The position numbers and the translations under genes are program-made. A stretch of DNA of 39,328 nucleotides from Candidatus Dormiibacterota bacterium (GTDB lineage Bacteria > Chloroflexota > Dormibacteria > Aeolococcales > Bog-877): positions 1 through 39,328 of the forward strand of contig DAHUYV010000038.1 of NCBI GenBank assembly GCA_027306885.1. The letters are read 5' to 3'. The notes beneath the pieces are model-generated. The model saw only the letters and a list, made by a program, of their open reading frames with translations, did no database searches and was not told the DNA's origin. Below, in pieces: positions 1 through 8,565 of this stretch (positions are counted from its first letter, which is position 1; each line of letters starts with the position of its first letter).

Positions 1-1100
1 GCCAGCGCCGACTCCAGGGCGGCCATGCCCTCCATCAGCTCGGGGAGCCCCGCCGCCCCCATGTGGCCGACCCGGCCCGCGGATTCGCTCCAGGCGCCGA
101 TGCCGCCGGCGATGGACACCCCGTGCTTGGCCACCTCCAGCCGAAGCTGGGCCGGAGCCACTCCGGAGGGGAGTCCGAAGGCGGAGACCGTGTCACTGCA
201 GATCTCCTCGGCGGCAATCGGCGGCAGGCCGATCGCCCGCAGCCCGCGCCGCATGGCGATCCCCATCCGGCGGTGACGCCGGAAGCGGGCCTGCCAGCCC
301 TCGGCGACGGCCAGCTGCAGGGCGGCCCCGGCCGCGATCACGAGGTTCGTGGGCAGGGTGGCGAAATACCTGGCCACCGGATCTCGCATCGGACCCTCCC
401 AGCGCAGCCAGTCGAGGAAGTAGCTGCCGGACCTGCCGAGCCGGCGACGATGCTCCAGAGCCCGCTCCGAGAGCGCCAGGATGGCGAGTCCCGGAGGCGC
501 ACCCAGCGCCTTCTGGGAGGCGGTCACGACCACGTCGATCCCAAGACGCGCCATCTCGACGGGCATCCCCCCGACCCCGGCGACGGAGTCGAGCACCATG
601 AGCGCCTCGTGCCGGCGGGCGATCTCGGCGTAGGCGGCGATGGGCGCCACAACCCCGGTGGCGGTGTCCACGTGGGTGACCGTCATCACCCTGGCCCCGG
701 ACTCGGTCAGCGCCCGCTCCACCTGGTCCGGCGCGACCTGCTCACCCCACGGACAGGAGGTCTCGACCACCTCGGCCCCGAGGGTTCGTCCCAGCTCGGC
801 ATAGCGGTCCCCGAAGAACCCGTGATTGACCACGAGGAGGGTGTCCCCGGGCCGGATCAGGTTCACCAGCGCCGCCTCCAGGCCGAGGGTGCCGCTCCCG
901 GCGAGCACCAGCGCGAGCGGACCGTCCCCCGCCTCGGCCCCCACCGCCTCCAGAATCCCGCTCTGGGCGGTCCTGAGGGCGGCGGCGGTCGTCGGGCTGC
1001 TGTGGGCCTCGGTGGGCCGGGCCAGCGCCTCCAGGACCGGCTGGGGAACCGGGGTCGGGCCGGGGATCAGCAACAGCGGGGAGGTGGTCGGCTGGGTCAA
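1..1100 (-). CDS. PLP-dependent aminotransferase class V (serine-pyruvate/alanine-glyoxylate type), 3' end beyond window
   Basis: Manual minus-strand translation from TTG at 1100: MTQPTTSPLLLIPGPTPVPQPVLEALARPTEAHSSPTTAALRTAQSGILEAVGA...GSGTLGLEAALVNLIRPGD; SQKALGAPPG lysine motif. Missing from ORF track because no stop lies in the window. GGAG upstream of start. Confidence 0.85.
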   Translation of the reverse strand, partial: MTQPTTSPLLLIPGPTPVPQPVLEALARPTEAHSSPTTAAALRTAQSGILEAVGAEAGDGPLALVLAGSGTLGLEAALVNLIRPGDTLLVVNHGFFGDRYAELGRTLGAEVVETSCPWGEQVAPDQVERALTESGARVMTVTHVDTATGVVAPIAAYAEIARRHEALMVLDSVAGVGGMPVEMARLGIDVVVTASQKALGAPPGLAILALSERALEHRRRLGRSGSYFLDWLRWEGPMRDPVARYFATLPTNLVIAAGAALQLAVAEGWQARFRRHRRMGIAMRRGLRAIGLPPIAAEEICSDTVSAFGLPSGVAPAQLRLEVAKHGVSIAGGIGAWSESAGRVGHMGAAGLPELMEGMAALESAL

Positions 1101-1119
1101 TTGATGCTCCTTTTCGAGA

Positions 1120-2688
1120 TCAGACCGGGAATACCCCATGGTGGCGGGCAGGCATCGGCCGGCGGCGCCCGGCGGCGGTGGCCAGGCGAAGGATCAGCTC
1201 CTCGCGCAGGCCGGCAGGGTCAACGACGGCGTCCACGACCAGGTCGGACGCGAGCTTGAAGATGTCGATGTCGGCCGCGTACTCGGCGCGCAACCCGTCC
1301 ACGTAGGCGCTGCGCTCCTCCTCGGGCAGCTCGGCGATCCGGTTGGCGTACACGGCGTTGACCGCGGCTTCGGGCCCCATCACGGCGATCTCCGCCGTGG
1401 GCAGGGCGAGGGTGGCCTCGGGCTCGAACCCCGGACCGCTCATGGCGTAAAGCCCCGCTCCGTACGCCTTGCGCAGCACGACGCAGTAGCGGGCCACCGT
1501 GGCCGAGCTCAGCGCGGCGATCATCTTGGCCCCATGACGGATGATCCCCTCTCGCTCCACCGCCGATCCGATCATGAAGCCGGGAACGTCGGCGAGGAAT
1601 ATCAGGGGCAGGTTGAAGGCGTCGCAGAGGCTGATGAAGCGCGCCGCCTTGTCCGCAGAGTCCACGAACAGCACGCCGCCCTGGTGGACCGGCTGGGATG
1701 CCACCACCCCCACGGCCCGCCCGCCGAGGCGGGCGAACCCGCAAACCACCTCCTTGGCGTACAGCGGCTTGAGTTCGAAGAACGAGTCGGCGTCGAAGAG
1801 CGCCTCCAGGACCGCGTGCACGTCGTAGCCGCGAGCCGCCTCGGCGGGGAGCAGGTCTCCGATGTCGGTCGCCCGGGCCGGCTGGCGCGGGGAGGTGGTC
1901 GGGGGGTCCTGGGCCCAGCTGGGCGGCAGGTAACTGAGATAGCGGCGCAGCGCGGCAATCGCCTCCGGTTCGTCGGCGCAGAGCAGGTCGCCGCAGCCGG
2001 AGACGCTGCAGTGCATCCGGGCGCCGCCCATCTCCTCCAGGGAGACTCGCTCTCCCACCACCTCCTGGGCCATGCGCGGGGAGCCCAGGTACATCGAGGC
2101 ATTGCCCTCGACCATGAAGACCACATCGCAGAAGGCCGGGATGTAGGCCCCCCCCGCGGCGCTGGGTCCGAGGAGGACGCAGGGCTGCGGGACCTGGCCG
2201 CTGAGGCGCACCTGGTTGTGGAAGATCCGCCCCGCGTGGCGGCGCCCGGGGAACATCTCCAGCTGGTCGGTGATCCGGGCCCCGGCCGAGTCCACCAGAT
2301 AGCAGAGCGGCAGCTGCAGGTGCTCGGCCCGCTCCTGGATGCGCAGGATCTTCTCCACCGTGCGCGGGCCCCAGGAGCCCGCCTTCACCGTGGGATCGTT
2401 GGCCATGACACAGACCCGTCGTCCCTGAACCACCCCGATCCCGGTCACCACCCCGTCGGCGCCCATCTCCTCGGCGGCCTCGGTGTTGGCGAGCAACCCG
2501 TCCTCGACGAACGGGGTGTGGGGGTCGAAGAGCAGGCGGAGGCGTTCCCGAACCGGCAGCTTCCGCTGCCCCGCCAGCCGCTCCCGGTGGCGGGCGGGGC
2601 CGCCCAGCCGAGCCGCCTCCTCGCGGCGCGCCAGCTCGCCCCGCCGTTCCGCCCCCCGAGGGTGGCTGGGCCGGGCGGTGCTGGACAT
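1120..2688 (-). CDS. acyl-CoA carboxylase carboxyltransferase (beta) subunit, propionyl/methylcrotonyl-CoA carboxylase type
   Basis: Carboxyltransferase motifs in translation (ADGVVTGIGVVQGRRVCVMANDPTVKAGSWG; GPSAAGGAYIPAFCDVVFMVEG; FLADVPGFMIGSAVEREGIIRHGAKMI; AYGAGLYAMSGPGFEPEATLALPTAEIAVMGPEAAVNAVY). Start placed at ATG 2688, downstream of ORF-track start. Confidence 0.9.
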   Translation of the reverse strand: MSSTARPSHPRGAERRGELARREEAARLGGPARHRERLAGQRKLPVRERLRLLFDPHTPFVEDGLLANTEAAEEMGADGVVTGIGVVQGRRVCVMANDPTVKAGSWGPRTVEKILRIQERAEHLQLPLCYLVDSAGARITDQLEMFPGRRHAGRIFHNQVRLSGQVPQPCVLLGPSAAGGAYIPAFCDVVFMVEGNASMYLGSPRMAQEVVGERVSLEEMGGARMHCSVSGCGDLLCADEPEAIAALRRYLSYLPPSWAQDPPTTSPRQPARATDIGDLLPAEAARGYDVHAVLEALFDADSFFELKPLYAKEVVCGFARLGGRAVGVVASQPVHQGGVLFVDSADKAARFISLCDAFNLPLIFLADVPGFMIGSAVEREGIIRHGAKMIAALSSATVARYCVVLRKAYGAGLYAMSGPGFEPEATLALPTAEIAVMGPEAAVNAVYANRIAELPEEERSAYVDGLRAEYAADIDIFKLASDLVVDAVVDPAGLREELILRLATAAGRRRPMPARHHGVFPV

Positions 2689-2698
2689 CTCTCGGCCG

Positions 2699-2704
2699 AG
2701 TATA
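2699..2704 (-). promoter_or_regulatory. putative -10 element TATACT for the carboxyltransferase gene
   Basis: TATACT on minus strand, 10 nt upstream of ATG 2688; no clear -35. Confidence 0.4.
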
Positions 2705-2770
2705 GGGACCGCCCTCAGTTCAGCGAGGGGTCGACCTGAGCCGGCCGGCGACCGGCGAGGGCGCAGCCGG

Positions 2771-2776
2771 TACATT
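2771..2776 (+). promoter_or_regulatory. putative -10 element TACATT for rnhB (leaderless from GTG 2784)
   Basis: TACATT followed by 7 nt then in-frame GTG 2784. Confidence 0.4.
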
Positions 2777-2783
2777 GGCCCCC

Positions 2784-3377
2784 GTGAGAGCGGCTGCGGA
2801 GACGGTGGGCGATCAGGACCCCGACTGCTGCGGGATCGACGAGGTGGGCCGAGGCGCTCTCGCGGGTCCCTTGGTGGCCGCGGCGGTCGTCCTGCGGGAC
2901 GGTTTCCGGAATCCCCTGCTCCGGGACAGCAAGCTGCTGTCGCCGGCCCAGCGGGAGCGGGTCGAGCCGGCCATCCGGGAGGCGGCCGTTGTCCTGGAGG
3001 TGGTTGCGGTGCCCCCTGGGCTCATCGACCGACACGGGGTGGGGTGGGCCAACCGGTGGGCCTTCGAGCAGCTGATGGAGCTGGTGTCGGCTCCGCTCTT
3101 CCTCCTCGACGGCAACCTCCGCCTCAGCTCCGCCAAGCCCCACCGCTGTCTGGTGGGCGGTGACGCGCTGGTGCCGGCGATCTCGGCCGCCTCGATCGTG
3201 GCCAAGGTCTACCGGGACCGGCTGATGAAGGCGCTCCACCCCGAATACCCCGCCTACGGCTGGGAGCGCAACAAGGGGTACGGGAGCCAGGAGCACCGCG
3301 AGGCGCTTCTCTCCCTCGGGCCGACGCCGCACCACCGCCGCAGCTTCCTTCACCTGGAACCCGGACTGCTCTTCTGA
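2784..3377 (+). CDS. rnhB: ribonuclease HII
   Basis: CGIDEVGRGALAGPLVAAAVVL, DSKLLSPAQRE, GGDALVPAISAASIVAKVYRDRLM, HPEYPAYGWERNKGYG...HRRSF. ORF track starts at TTG 2775, inside the putative -10; GTG 2784 preferred. Confidence 0.93.
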   Translation: MRAAAETVGDQDPDCCGIDEVGRGALAGPLVAAAVVLRDGFRNPLLRDSKLLSPAQRERVEPAIREAAVVLEVVAVPPGLIDRHGVGWANRWAFEQLMELVSAPLFLLDGNLRLSSAKPHRCLVGGDALVPAISAASIVAKVYRDRLMKALHPEYPAYGWERNKGYGSQEHREALLSLGPTPHHRRSFLHLEPGLLF

Positions 3378-3384
3378 GTCCGCC

Positions 3385-4014
3385 CTACCAGCCGCGGGCC
3401 CGCCAGGCCCCGAGGAACGGCCGCTCCTGCCCGATGGTGGTGGAATCGCCATGCCCGGGGAAGACCACGGTCTCGGGCGGAAGGGGGAACAGCCGGGACT
3501 CGATGCTGTCGAGGATGGTGGCGAAGTCCCCCTGGGGCGGTCGGGTGGAGCCCGGCCCTCCGGGGAAGAGGGTGTCGCCGGTGAACACCACCCCTTCGGC
3601 CAGGAAGCAGACGCTGCCCGGGGTGTGACCCGGGGTGTGCAGCACCCGCAGGCGCCGGTGCCCGAACTCGATCCCCTCCCCGTCGCTGAGATGGTGGCCG
3701 GGAGGCGGCGGAGGGAACATCTCCAGGTCGTCGGGGTGGGCGGCGACGTAGGCCGAGGGGAAGGTGGCGCTCACCTCGGCCAGCGCCTGCCAGTGGTCCC
3801 AGTGGCCGTGGGTCTCCAGGACCGCCACCAGCTCCAGCCCATCAGCCGCCGCGATCAACTCTCCAGCGTCGTTGGCGGCGTCGATCAGCACCGCCTGCCC
3901 GGTCTCGGGGCAGGCCACCAGATAGGCGGCGTTGTCCAGCGGGCCGACGCGGCGCCGTCGGACCCAGACGTTCCCCTGCAGCTCCCAGTCAGAGCCCCCC
4001 AGCACCAGCTCCAT
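3385..4014 (-). CDS. MBL-fold metallo-hydrolase (glyoxalase II-like)
   Basis: ETHGHWDHWQAL (HxHxDH), HTPGHTPGSVCFL, FTGDTLFPGGPGST, FPGHGDSTTIG. Confidence 0.88.
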   Translation of the reverse strand: MELVLGGSDWELQGNVWVRRRRVGPLDNAAYLVACPETGQAVLIDAANDAGELIAAADGLELVAVLETHGHWDHWQALAEVSATFPSAYVAAHPDDLEMFPPPPPGHHLSDGEGIEFGHRRLRVLHTPGHTPGSVCFLAEGVVFTGDTLFPGGPGSTRPPQGDFATILDSIESRLFPLPPETVVFPGHGDSTTIGQERPFLGAWRARGW

Positions 4015-4050
4015 CCCTCTCCTCCCGCAGCGTCAGCTCAGCGGCTCGCC

Positions 4051-4089
4051 CGATCCCCCGGGGCGGCGCGGTGACGCCCTGGGGGATCG
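4051..4089. terminator. strong GC hairpin without U-tract between glycosyltransferase end and MBL start
   Basis: CGATCCCCCGGGGCG-loop(GCGCGGTGA)-CGCCCTGGGGGATCG: 15 contiguous pairs including one G.U. No T-run after it on the minus strand. Confidence 0.45.
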
Positions 4090-4137
4090 GACCCGCATCA
4101 TGATGGCAGCCGGGGCCGGCTGCCGGACGACGATCGC

Positions 4138-5448
4138 TCAAAGCGCTCCGTCCACCGGCCAGCGCACCATCTGCCGCCCCGCCAGCAGAGGCAATCGGGG
4201 CACGAGGTCGCCCGCCACCACCTCCGGCCACGTGTAGGTGGCGGCGGCGGCCCGACCGCTGCGGCGGATCGCGGGGTCCAGGGCGGGGTCCTCAAGCAGG
4301 CTGTACACGAGCCCCGAAAGCTCGGCCGGGTCGTCGGTCTGGGCCACCAGGCAGTTGTGCATGTGGCGGGCGTAGTCCTCGCCGGTGGCGCCCACCACCG
4401 CGATCCCCCCGGCGGCCATCGTCTCCAGTCCCACCAGGCCGAAGGGCTCGAATCCCGAGTTGGCCAGCACCGCCTGCGCCGAGGCGTACAGGGTGGGCAG
4501 GAGGCTCTCGGGAAGGAAGGTGGCGAGCTCCAGGATGTCCGCCTCTTTGGTCTCGGCCAGCGCCCGGGCCAGGTCGGCGGCCCTGGCGATGGGAGCCGTC
4601 CAGGTGGTGACGCGCAGACCGATCGCCTCCGCCTCCCGCATCAGCTCCCGCCCATAGGGCTCGCCGCCGCCGCGGGCCAGCATCCGCACCGGCATCCCCG
4701 CGGCACGCAGGTCAGCGAGGGCGGCGATCGCCTGCAACCACCGCTTGTCGGGGTGGAAGCGCCCGATCTTGAGCAGGACCCGGCGGTCGCCGGCCGCCGC
4801 CCGCACCCGCCGCACCGCCTCCGCCGGAGGCCGCTGCAGGGCTCGGACGGGGATGCCGTTGGGGATCACCAGGGGGTCGACGCCGCGCTGCTGGAGCAGG
4901 ACCCGCATGTACCGGCTGACCGTGGTCACAGAGGAGGTGTAGGCGAGCGCGGTCCAGTCGATGGCCTCGAACCCGAACTGGTTGTTGGCGTTCCAGACCA
5001 GCAGGCAGCGGTCGCGCTCCCCCTCCTGCCAGAGGAGGTCGGAGACCCGCCGGACCCAGCCGGCGGTGTGCCACTCCTCGAAGAGCACCACCGGGGTGCG
5101 CCCCGCGGCCAGGTGGGGCAGGGCCCAGCCCTGGACCAGTGCCCGGGGAAAGGTCGCCTCCAGATGGGCGGCCTTGACCTCCTCGCCGTCGTAGACCCCC
5201 CTCGGGTAGCGACGCGACAGCTCCTGCGCCAGCCGCTGCATCCTCACCCCGGCCCGCTCCTCGGATGCGGGAAGCCGCGGGTCACCGACAAAGAAGAGGT
5301 CGGTGGGGTAGCCGGCCGCAGCCAGGGCGGAGCTGAGGTGGGCCACCCGGACCCCCAGCCCACCGGCCTGGCTGTACTGGTCCGGCCCCTCCATGGAGAC
5401 CACCGCGAAGGCCAGGCGTGGGCCGGCACCGGGAAGCTTGCTGCTCAT
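4138..5448 (-). CDS. glycosyltransferase, GT-B fold (GT4/GT5-like)
   Basis: QAGGLGVRVAHLSSALAAAGY near N-terminus; KIGRFHPDKRWLQAI; NSGFEPFGLVGLETMAAGGIAVVGATGEDYA. Start ATG 5448 overlaps upstream stop (ATGA). Confidence 0.8.
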   Translation of the reverse strand: MSSKLPGAGPRLAFAVVSMEGPDQYSQAGGLGVRVAHLSSALAAAGYPTDLFFVGDPRLPASEERAGVRMQRLAQELSRRYPRGVYDGEEVKAAHLEATFPRALVQGWALPHLAAGRTPVVLFEEWHTAGWVRRVSDLLWQEGERDRCLLVWNANNQFGFEAIDWTALAYTSSVTTVSRYMRVLLQQRGVDPLVIPNGIPVRALQRPPAEAVRRVRAAAGDRRVLLKIGRFHPDKRWLQAIAALADLRAAGMPVRMLARGGGEPYGRELMREAEAIGLRVTTWTAPIARAADLARALAETKEADILELATFLPESLLPTLYASAQAVLANSGFEPFGLVGLETMAAGGIAVVGATGEDYARHMHNCLVAQTDDPAELSGLVYSLLEDPALDPAIRRSGRAAAATYTWPEVVAGDLVPRLPLLAGRQMVRWPVDGAL

Positions 5449-6281
5449 CCCCAAGCCCACGCCGCGGTCGCCTTCTCCAACCACAGGTCGCCGGCCCCCT
5501 CGCTGATCGGATCCAGATACGGACGGTACCGCTCGGAGCGAAGGAGAGGAAAGTCGGTGCCCAGGACCAGCCGGTCCCGCCCGACAAGGGCCGCCACCTC
5601 CTCCAGCACCCTGTGACCGTAAAGGTATGGGAGGGCCGCGGTGTCGAACCAGACCTGGCGGCAGACCCGGGCGACCTCGGGCATGTGCGCGTAGAGGGGC
5701 AGTCCCCCTCCCAGGTGGGCCAGGCAGAGGCGAAGTTCTCCCGACTCCGCCAGCATCGGCTCCAGCAACCGCCACAGCCGGTCCGGGGTGGCCAGCCCCT
5801 TCCCCGGGTACTGGTGGCCCACCGGCTCACTGGCATGGAGCAGCACCGGCCACCCCATCTCCGCGCAGGAGAGGATGGTGGCACGCAGAGCGCCCGACCA
5901 CTCCAGTTCAAACCTCTGCCCGTCGCAGTTGATCTCACCGAGGCCGGCCAGCCCCAGGGAGCGGCAGCGCTCCAGCTCCGCCGTCGCCCCGGCGTCACCG
6001 GGGTTGACCACGGCGAAGCCCGTCAGCCGATCCGGGGCCCTGCCCGCCTCCTCCGCCACATGGTCGTTGACCTCGGCCAGCAGGCCCGGGTCGGCGAAGG
6101 GCCAGCCGAAGACGACAGCCCTGCCGCCACCGGCCCGGTCCAGCTCCGCCACCACGTCCGCGGCCGCGGCGAAGCGGGGCGCTGCGCCCTGGTGGCAGGC
6201 GGCGAACCAGGGGTCACGCCAGGCGGCGGAGCCGGGTGCCCGGAGCCATTCCGGAACCAGGTGAGTGTGCCCGTCGATCAC
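5445..6281 (-). CDS. amidohydrolase family protein (TIM-barrel metal-dependent hydrolase)
   Basis: MIDGHTHLVPE; GFAVVNPGDA; LGEINCDGQRF; PVLLHASEPVGHQ; LCLAHLGGGLP; WFDTAALPYLYG; LGTDFPLL. Confidence 0.8.
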   Translation of the reverse strand: MIDGHTHLVPEWLRAPGSAAWRDPWFAACHQGAAPRFAAAADVVAELDRAGGGRAVVFGWPFADPGLLAEVNDHVAEEAGRAPDRLTGFAVVNPGDAGATAELERCRSLGLAGLGEINCDGQRFELEWSGALRATILSCAEMGWPVLLHASEPVGHQYPGKGLATPDRLWRLLEPMLAESGELRLCLAHLGGGLPLYAHMPEVARVCRQVWFDTAALPYLYGHRVLEEVAALVGRDRLVLGTDFPLLRSERYRPYLDPISEGAGDLWLEKATAAWAWG

Positions 6282-6300
6282 CGCCAGCGGTGCCCCTGGC

Positions 6301-8565
6301 TCATCCCCGGAGTATGGGCCGGCCGGAGGGGACGGCGGAAGTCGGCGCCCAGAGGCTGGTCACCTTGAAGATCACGTACAGCGGGGTCCGGACCACCACC
6401 GGCAGGCGCTGGGACTGGTACCAGGCGAGGTTCACCTGCAGCTGGTTGTAATTGCCCGGCTCGAACTCCACGTAGCTCACCCGGTAGCGGCGGAGCAACG
6501 TCCCCACCTGGCACGGGAGGTCCCCGGTGCAGCCCGCGTACATCGTCTGGACGGCTCGGTATCGCTCGGCCAGCGGTTGGCCGTAGCTCCAAAGCCAGCC
6601 GTAGTACCCCAGGACCACGGTGCGGCCGGCGAGGGTGGTGACCGGATCATTGGGCTGGCCCTCGGTCAGGAAGACCGCACCGGGCGCGGTCCTCTCCCGC
6701 ACCGCGCGCCCGACCGCCGCCTCCTGGCTGCCGGCCAGGGTCGCCGTGGCTCCCGAAGGTGGCGTTTGGAGCACGTCGCTGAGGCCGGTTATGGAGGCGA
6801 TCTGGGTGAGAACTCCACTGAGCATGAGGGTCACGACCGCTGCCCCGGCCAGGACCGAGAGCACCCGGCGGCGCGGCCCGGCGGTCAGCAGCCAGGCGAC
6901 CGGGATCGCCGCCCCCAGATACCAGTAGCTGAGCAGCTTGGTGTTGTCCCAGTTCCAGGGCTGGGTCACCACGACGTTGCCGATCGCGAACGCCAGCCAG
7001 GCGGGGGCCCAGAACGCCATCAGGCGCAGCCGGCGCAGCCGGGTCCCCAACCGGCCCGGAAGCACCGCCAGAGCCGCCGCCAGCAGCGCCAGAAGGGTGA
7101 AGGCACCGGTGTTGGAGATCCAGAAGCCCGCCAGCCCGCCGTAGAAGGAGGGCTGGGAGAGCGTGTGGCCCACGTAGGCGAGGGCCTCCAGTGGGGAGGT
7201 CCCGGCGAGGAAGAGAGCCGAGCAGTTCGCCCCAGCCCGGTATTGGGCCGCGGTACAGGCCACGGTGGCATGCGAGAGCCAGCCGAGGTCCAGCGCCGGG
7301 AACAGGTTGGGCCCGAGGGGTCCGGTGCTGGAGCCGTGCGGTCCGGAGACGACGAACCAGAGCTGGGGCAGCCCGAGGACGGCCGCGGGGACCGCGAACC
7401 GGGCCAGCCCGGGCCACCAGCCTCGCCGCCCGGTCCACCACAGCCCGCTCAGCCCGGCGAACAGGTACCCGATGGGATTGAAGAAGGGCAGCAGGGCGAC
7501 CACGACCCCGGCGCCCAGCGCCAGCACCCGGCGTCGGCGCCGCACCGCCTCCCAGAGGAGGATCAGTCCGAGGGACACCAGCCCCATGCCGTAGGCGAAG
7601 TCCCGCTGGGGCAGCCAGTAGACCACCAGGGGTGCGTACCACTGCAGGTCCGGAAGCGGTGGCTTGGCCTGGTCCTGGCCGTCGTAGTAGCGGGGCAGGT
7701 GGGCCAGCTGAGTGGGGATGTGGCCGAGAAACCCGGCGACCGCTCCCGGAGTGGATTGGCTGAGGTGGGTGCAGGCGGCCGCGTCGAAGCCCGGCTGGGC
7801 GTTCCCCAGCTGCTGGCAGCCGTCCCCGTAGGCCCCGACGAACCCCAGGCCGCCACCGAAGAGCACCAGCGCCAGAGCCAGGGACGCGGCGGCGGGTCGG
7901 CGGGTGACCCGGAGGCCGAGATGGAAGATCAGCATCATGGCCGACCAGCCGACCACGAACGAGGGCATGTCCAGCGCCCCGGCGAGGTTCTGCCCCAGAG
8001 CCTCCAGCAGCGCGGGCTGGAAGTCGACCAGGAACGGGTAGCGGAGGGCGGTGCCGGCCTCCAGGCTGTCGGTGGGCGGGAGGTTGTGGCCGAGGAGAAA
8101 GCTCTGGACGTAGCTGGTGTGCACCCCCCAGTCGCCCCAGACGTTGGCCGCCGCCGTCAGGCCACCCCCCACGGTGGCCTGGAGGGCATGGCTGAACAGG
8201 TACCAGCTGAGCAGTCCGGTGACGGCGGCCACCGCCACCGACCAGCGGGACCGGGGGAGGGCCGCCCATCGGGCGACGGCCGCACCGGCGTTCTGGGGCA
8301 GCAGCCTCCGGCCGCGCCTTGCTGGCAACGCCAGCGTTGCCGCTGCCAGCAAGGCGGGAGGGAGGAGCGCCGCCAGCGGCCCCACGCCAACCGCCAAAGC
8401 CAGCGCGAAGCTGAGCAGAGTGGAGGCCACCAGCCCCACCACCGCAGCGGCGGCCAGCCGCTCGGTCGGCTCCCAGCGCAGCGGCAAAAGGGAGATCAGC
8501 CCGGTGCCCGCGGCCACCACCAGCAACCAGTAGGTGGCAACGCCGGGCCACCCGGTCAATACCAA
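6301..8565 (-). CDS. large multipass membrane protein, possibly GT-C-type glycosyltransferase
   Basis: 754 aa with many hydrophobic segments; co-directional with and overlapping the PMT-like gene; family not recognised confidently. Confidence 0.7.
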   Translation of the reverse strand: MVLTGWPGVATYWLLVVAAGTGLISLLPLRWEPTERLAAAAVVGLVASTLLSFALALAVGVGPLAALLPPALLAAATLALPARRGRRLLPQNAGAAVARWAALPRSRWSVAVAAVTGLLSWYLFSHALQATVGGGLTAAANVWGDWGVHTSYVQSFLLGHNLPPTDSLEAGTALRYPFLVDFQPALLEALGQNLAGALDMPSFVVGWSAMMLIFHLGLRVTRRPAAASLALALVLFGGGLGFVGAYGDGCQQLGNAQPGFDAAACTHLSQSTPGAVAGFLGHIPTQLAHLPRYYDGQDQAKPPLPDLQWYAPLVVYWLPQRDFAYGMGLVSLGLILLWEAVRRRRRVLALGAGVVVALLPFFNPIGYLFAGLSGLWWTGRRGWWPGLARFAVPAAVLGLPQLWFVVSGPHGSSTGPLGPNLFPALDLGWLSHATVACTAAQYRAGANCSALFLAGTSPLEALAYVGHTLSQPSFYGGLAGFWISNTGAFTLLALLAAALAVLPGRLGTRLRRLRLMAFWAPAWLAFAIGNVVVTQPWNWDNTKLLSYWYLGAAIPVAWLLTAGPRRRVLSVLAGAAVVTLMLSGVLTQIASITGLSDVLQTPPSGATATLAGSQEAAVGRAVRERTAPGAVFLTEGQPNDPVTTLAGRTVVLGYYGWLWSYGQPLAERYRAVQTMYAGCTGDLPCQVGTLLRRYRVSYVEFEPGNYNQLQVNLAWYQSQRLPVVVRTPLYVIFKVTSLWAPTSAVPSGRPILRG
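8315..8356. repeat. perfect 13-bp inverted repeat inside the membrane-protein CDS
   Basis: CGCCTTGCTGGCA (8315-8327) / TGCCAGCAAGGCG (8344-8356); inner GGCAACG-CCAG-CGTTGCC hairpin (8324-8341) competes for GGCA. Confidence 0.7.

Noticed and set aside
1138-2739. 533-aa plus-strand ORF
   Set aside because: Antisense of the carboxyltransferase gene, which has clear family motifs on the minus strand.
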